From Actinomycetota bacterium (GTDB lineage Bacteria > Actinomycetota > UBA4738), in the NCBI GenBank assembly GCA_005888465.1, contig VAYJ01000056.1, positions 1-54,066 on the forward strand: a stretch of 54,066 nucleotides of DNA, read 5' to 3'. Position 1 is the stretch's first letter, and every line of letters starts with the position of its first letter. The position numbers and the translations under genes were made by a program. Below the pieces are notes generated by a model. That model made no database searches. It worked only from the letters and a program-made list of their open reading frames with translations, and was not told where the DNA came from. This document shows, piece by piece, positions 52,093 through 54,066 of the stretch.

Positions 52093-52496
52093 GTGAAGGG
52101 GGATCCCACCGCGTGGGGGCCCAGGGTTCTGTTGGTTGAGGACAACGAAGAGAACCGCCGGCTCCTTCGCGAGGTGCTGAGCGCGTCAGGGGTGCAGGCG
52201 TCGAGCTCGCCATCGCCCTGGAGCCGGACGTCGTCCTCATGGATCTCCGCATGCCCGTAGTGGCCGGAACGGGGGCCACGCGGATGATCAAGCAGGCCTT
52301 GCCCTCCACGCAGGTGGTGATCCTGACCTCGTACGAGGGCGAGCTGCTGCAGCGAACGACCCAGATGTCGGGCGCGTACGCGTTCCTCGTCAAGGGGTGC
52401 CCGCCCGAAACCATCCGCAACGTCGTCTACCAAGCGTGGCGGTACAAGGTCGGGATGGAGCACCACGCGCGACTCCTCAAGGGCGACACTTCCTAA
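52093..52496 (+). CDS. Single-domain response regulator, with internal loss and frameshift
   Basis: The GTG at 52093 is 7 nt from a GATACT box and begins VKGDPTAWGPRVLLVEDNEE with the acidic pocket, then NRRLLREVLSASGVQ. Near 52196 the frame breaks; another frame continues VELAIALEPDVVLMDLRMPV (phospho-acceptor Asp), VVILTSYEGE (Thr/Ser) and YAFLVKGCPPE (Lys), ending LKGDTS. About 12-15 residues normal at this point (the VVGEAADG-type strand and helix) are missing. There is no output domain, so an intact product would be a stand-alone receiver of unknown target. Confidence 0.78.
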
Positions 52497-52634
52497 GTTC
52501 CTAGCGCATGTCGGGTCGAGGAGATACCGACCTGACGGCCACTGCGGCTCTCTTCGATCACGGCTACTTCCACGATTTGACAATCGCTTGGGCTGGATCG
52601 AGATTGCTCCCGACGCACGAGGAAGGGAGACGCC
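52497..52634 (+). other. Intergenic gap before the sugar-binding lipoprotein
   Basis: 138 nt with no credible gene. A GGGAG ribosome-binding site lies at its 3' end; no clear terminator or promoter was recognised. Confidence 0.4.
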
Positions 52635-53897
52635 ATGCAGTCGAGCAGGCACCGATCCACACGAGTGGCGGTCGGCGTGGGAGCCTTCATCCTGATCGCC
52701 GCGGCCTGCAGCAAGTCGTCGACGACGGGTTCCAACTCGTCGGGGGGTGCCAACGTCCCGCCTGGCATCAGCGTGAGCTCTTTCACGAGCGACATCGCCT
52801 TGACGATGTCGAAGTTCAAGTCGTTGACGGCATCGGCCACCAAGGGGAAGAACACGCTGCAGGTGGGAGTGATCCTGCCGGACACGACCTCCTCCACGCG
52901 ATACGTGGACTTCGACGCGCCACTCCTCAAGCAAGCCTTCGACGCCGCTGGGTACACGACCAGCCAGTACCGCATCGACAACGCCCAGGGGAGCGACGCA
53001 ACCGAGCTGAGCGACGCGACGGCCGATATCAACCAGGGCGCCAAGGTCTTGATCATGGACCCGCTGGACGGCCCGACCGGCGTGGCCATCGCGAAGCTGG
53101 CCCAGTCGAAGGGAGTCACCCTCATCAGCTACGACCGCGCGACCTTCCAGGGCACGAAGACGTATTACGTGAGCTTCGACAACGAGCAGGTCGGTGAGCT
53201 GATCGGGAACGGATTCGAGACCTGCGTCAGCGCTTGGGGAATCTCCAGCCCCAAGGTGTTCGTCCTCAACGGGGGAGAGGACACCGACCCGAACGCGATC
53301 TCGTTCGCCCAGGGATACAACAACATCGTGTGGGGCCAGAAGGAGAAGACGGTTGCCTCCGGCGCCACGAACGACAAGGGCTACACGCTTGTCGGGGAGA
53401 ACTTCGCCCCGGGGTGGAACAACACCCAGGGCGGAACGATCTTCCAGCAGGAGTACACCGCGCACCCGGAGATCAATGCCACGATTGAGGCCAACGACGG
53501 GCTCGCCAACTCCGTGATCACCGTCCTCAAGGGGGCGGGCGTCAAAGCCAAGAGCGTTCCCACCACCGGGCAGGACGCGACGCCTCAGGGGATGGCCTGG
53601 GTCCTCCAGGACTACCAGTGCGGCTCGGTGTACAAGCCCATCTACCTCGAGGCTCAGGACGCAGTGGCCCTGGCCACGATCCTGCTGGCCGGCGCGACGC
53701 CTCCGGCGGCACTCGTGAACGGCAGCACGGTCGACCCAGCCGACGCCAGCATCTCGGAGCCGGCATCGCTGCTGACCCCGGTGTGGGTGGACAAGACGAA
53801 CATGCAGCAGACGGTGGTGAAGGACGGGTTTGACACCGCCACGGCCATCTGCGCCATTGCGGGAGCGGACGTGTGCACGGCCAACGGCATCCAGTGA
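52635..53897 (+). CDS. Sugar ABC transporter substrate-binding lipoprotein (XylF/RbsB-like)
   Basis: A 420-residue periplasmic-binding type 1 protein. Lipoprotein signal VAVGVGAFILIAAAC with lipobox, then a Ser/Gly linker. The ligand domain shows LQVGVILPDTTSSTRYVDFD, ADINQGAKVLIMDPLDGPTG, ISYDRATFQGTKTYYVSFDN (Arg/Asp sugar contacts) and NATIEANDGLANSVITVLKG, closely resembling xylose-binding XylF. Typical partners (ATPase and permease) would follow; only the first bases of a possible next gene are in the window. Confidence 0.92.
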   Translation: MQSSRHRSTRVAVGVGAFILIAAACSKSSTTGSNSSGGANVPPGISVSSFTSDIALTMSKFKSLTASATKGKNTLQVGVILPDTTSSTRYVDFDAPLLKQAFDAAGYTTSQYRIDNAQGSDATELSDATADINQGAKVLIMDPLDGPTGVAIAKLAQSKGVTLISYDRATFQGTKTYYVSFDNEQVGELIGNGFETCVSAWGISSPKVFVLNGGEDTDPNAISFAQGYNNIVWGQKEKTVASGATNDKGYTLVGENFAPGWNNTQGGTIFQQEYTAHPEINATIEANDGLANSVITVLKGAGVKAKSVPTTGQDATPQGMAWVLQDYQCGSVYKPIYLEAQDAVALATILLAGATPPAALVNGSTVDPADASISEPASLLTPVWVDKTNMQQTVVKDGFDTATAICAIAGADVCTANGIQ

Positions 53898-54019
53898 TCG
53901 CCTGAGGGCCGGTTCGCACATGATGCGTCACGGAATGCGTCGTCGGGATGGCCCAGGTCGGGTCGTCCCGGCGGGCGCTCCGGCCGGCGTCGACGAGGGC
54001 TAGGATCGATGGAGCGGGC
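53898..54019 (+). other. Intergenic gap after the sugar-binding lipoprotein
   Basis: 122 nt. A TAGGAT -10-like box sits at 54001-54006, 13 nt before a possible start. No terminator hairpin is obvious. Confidence 0.4.
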
Positions 54020-54066
54020 ATGCATACGGATCCCGAACACGTGGAGCCTCGAGGCGCTGCCGACGG
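54020..54066 (+). CDS. Possible start of the next gene, truncated by the window edge
   Basis: An ATG at 54020 opens MHTDPEHVEPRGAAD with no stop before the window ends. By position it could be the ATP-binding subunit partner of the XylF-like receptor, but too little is visible to identify it; an alternative ATG at 54009 in another frame is also open. Confidence 0.35.
   Translation, partial: MHTDPEHVEPRGAAD

Overview
This is a GC-rich, densely packed chromosomal segment that reads as Actinomycetota. Supporting signs are the gene order cysO/cysM-murI-metallo-beta-lactamase-rph-rdgB known from Mycobacterium, a JAMM peptidase next to MoeZ-like and CysO-like genes, an ftsE-ftsX-smpB-ssrA order, many GTG starts in 4-nt GTGA overlaps, and about a dozen genes whose -10 box lies only 6-9 nt before the start codon, which suggests leaderless mRNAs. 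The retained prfB frameshift site and a probable raiA-motif RNA suggest a lineage away from Streptomyces and Mycobacterium; that placement is inference.

Layout. 1-3.2 kb: methionine/SAH salvage (ahcY 3' part, a compact class II aldolase-like gene, mtnA) and an unknown gene. 3.2-8 kb: comF, a structured RNA leading into raiA/hpf, a LuxR-type response regulator, and secA. 8-16.3 kb: a large adenylate cyclase/AAA/TPR protein, prfB, a glycosyltransferase-methyltransferase fusion on the other strand, ftsE, ftsX, smpB and tmRNA. 16.3-18.3 kb: a lipoprotein, a nitronate monooxygenase and a possible gene remnant. 18.3-26.2 kb (minus strand): a complete glucoside-type ABC importer (ATPase, small membrane protein, two permeases, lipoprotein receptor), a LacI regulator and a GH1 beta-glucosidase, with a perfect 14-bp operator at the glucosidase promoter. 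26.2-32.7 kb: chrB-chrA, a small Cys/His protein, BtpA, an Eis-like acetyltransferase, a methyltransferase, a CPBP protease homologue and a Kelch lipoprotein. 32.7-34.7 kb: a sparse, compositionally odd stretch with a broken hydrolase and an orphan RTX-repeat fragment, flanked by two copies of an 18-bp repeat. 34.7-37.4 kb: selD, JAMM peptidase, MoeZ-like E1 and CysO-like carrier. 37.4-45.1 kb: serine hydrolase, glutamate dehydrogenase-type enzyme, GcvT-like protein, two PYROXD2-like oxidoreductases and DUF2277; this block sits between cysO and cysM, which are adjacent in Mycobacterium. 45.1-49.7 kb: cysM, a chimeric murI-cysM duplicate, murI, MBL hydrolase, rph, rdgB. 49.7-54.1 kb: VOC protein, DUF885 peptidase, a broken receiver-domain protein and a sugar-binding lipoprotein.

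The strongest anomaly is that many otherwise well-conserved genes carry small internal losses: secA (about 30 codons, out of frame), prfB (the whole GGQ loop, in frame), the Kelch protein, the second oxidoreductase (two losses), the receiver protein, and three single-base shifts. A 757-bp tandem duplication adds to this. Either the assembly has a systematic local-deletion problem or the locus is truly decaying; read mapping decides. I do not see an obvious new defence or mobile system. The items most worth following up are the raiA-like RNA overlapping comF, the GGQ-less RF2 with an intact autoregulatory site, the CysO-like carrier with a tail after its diglycine, and the near-universal leaderless promoter geometry.
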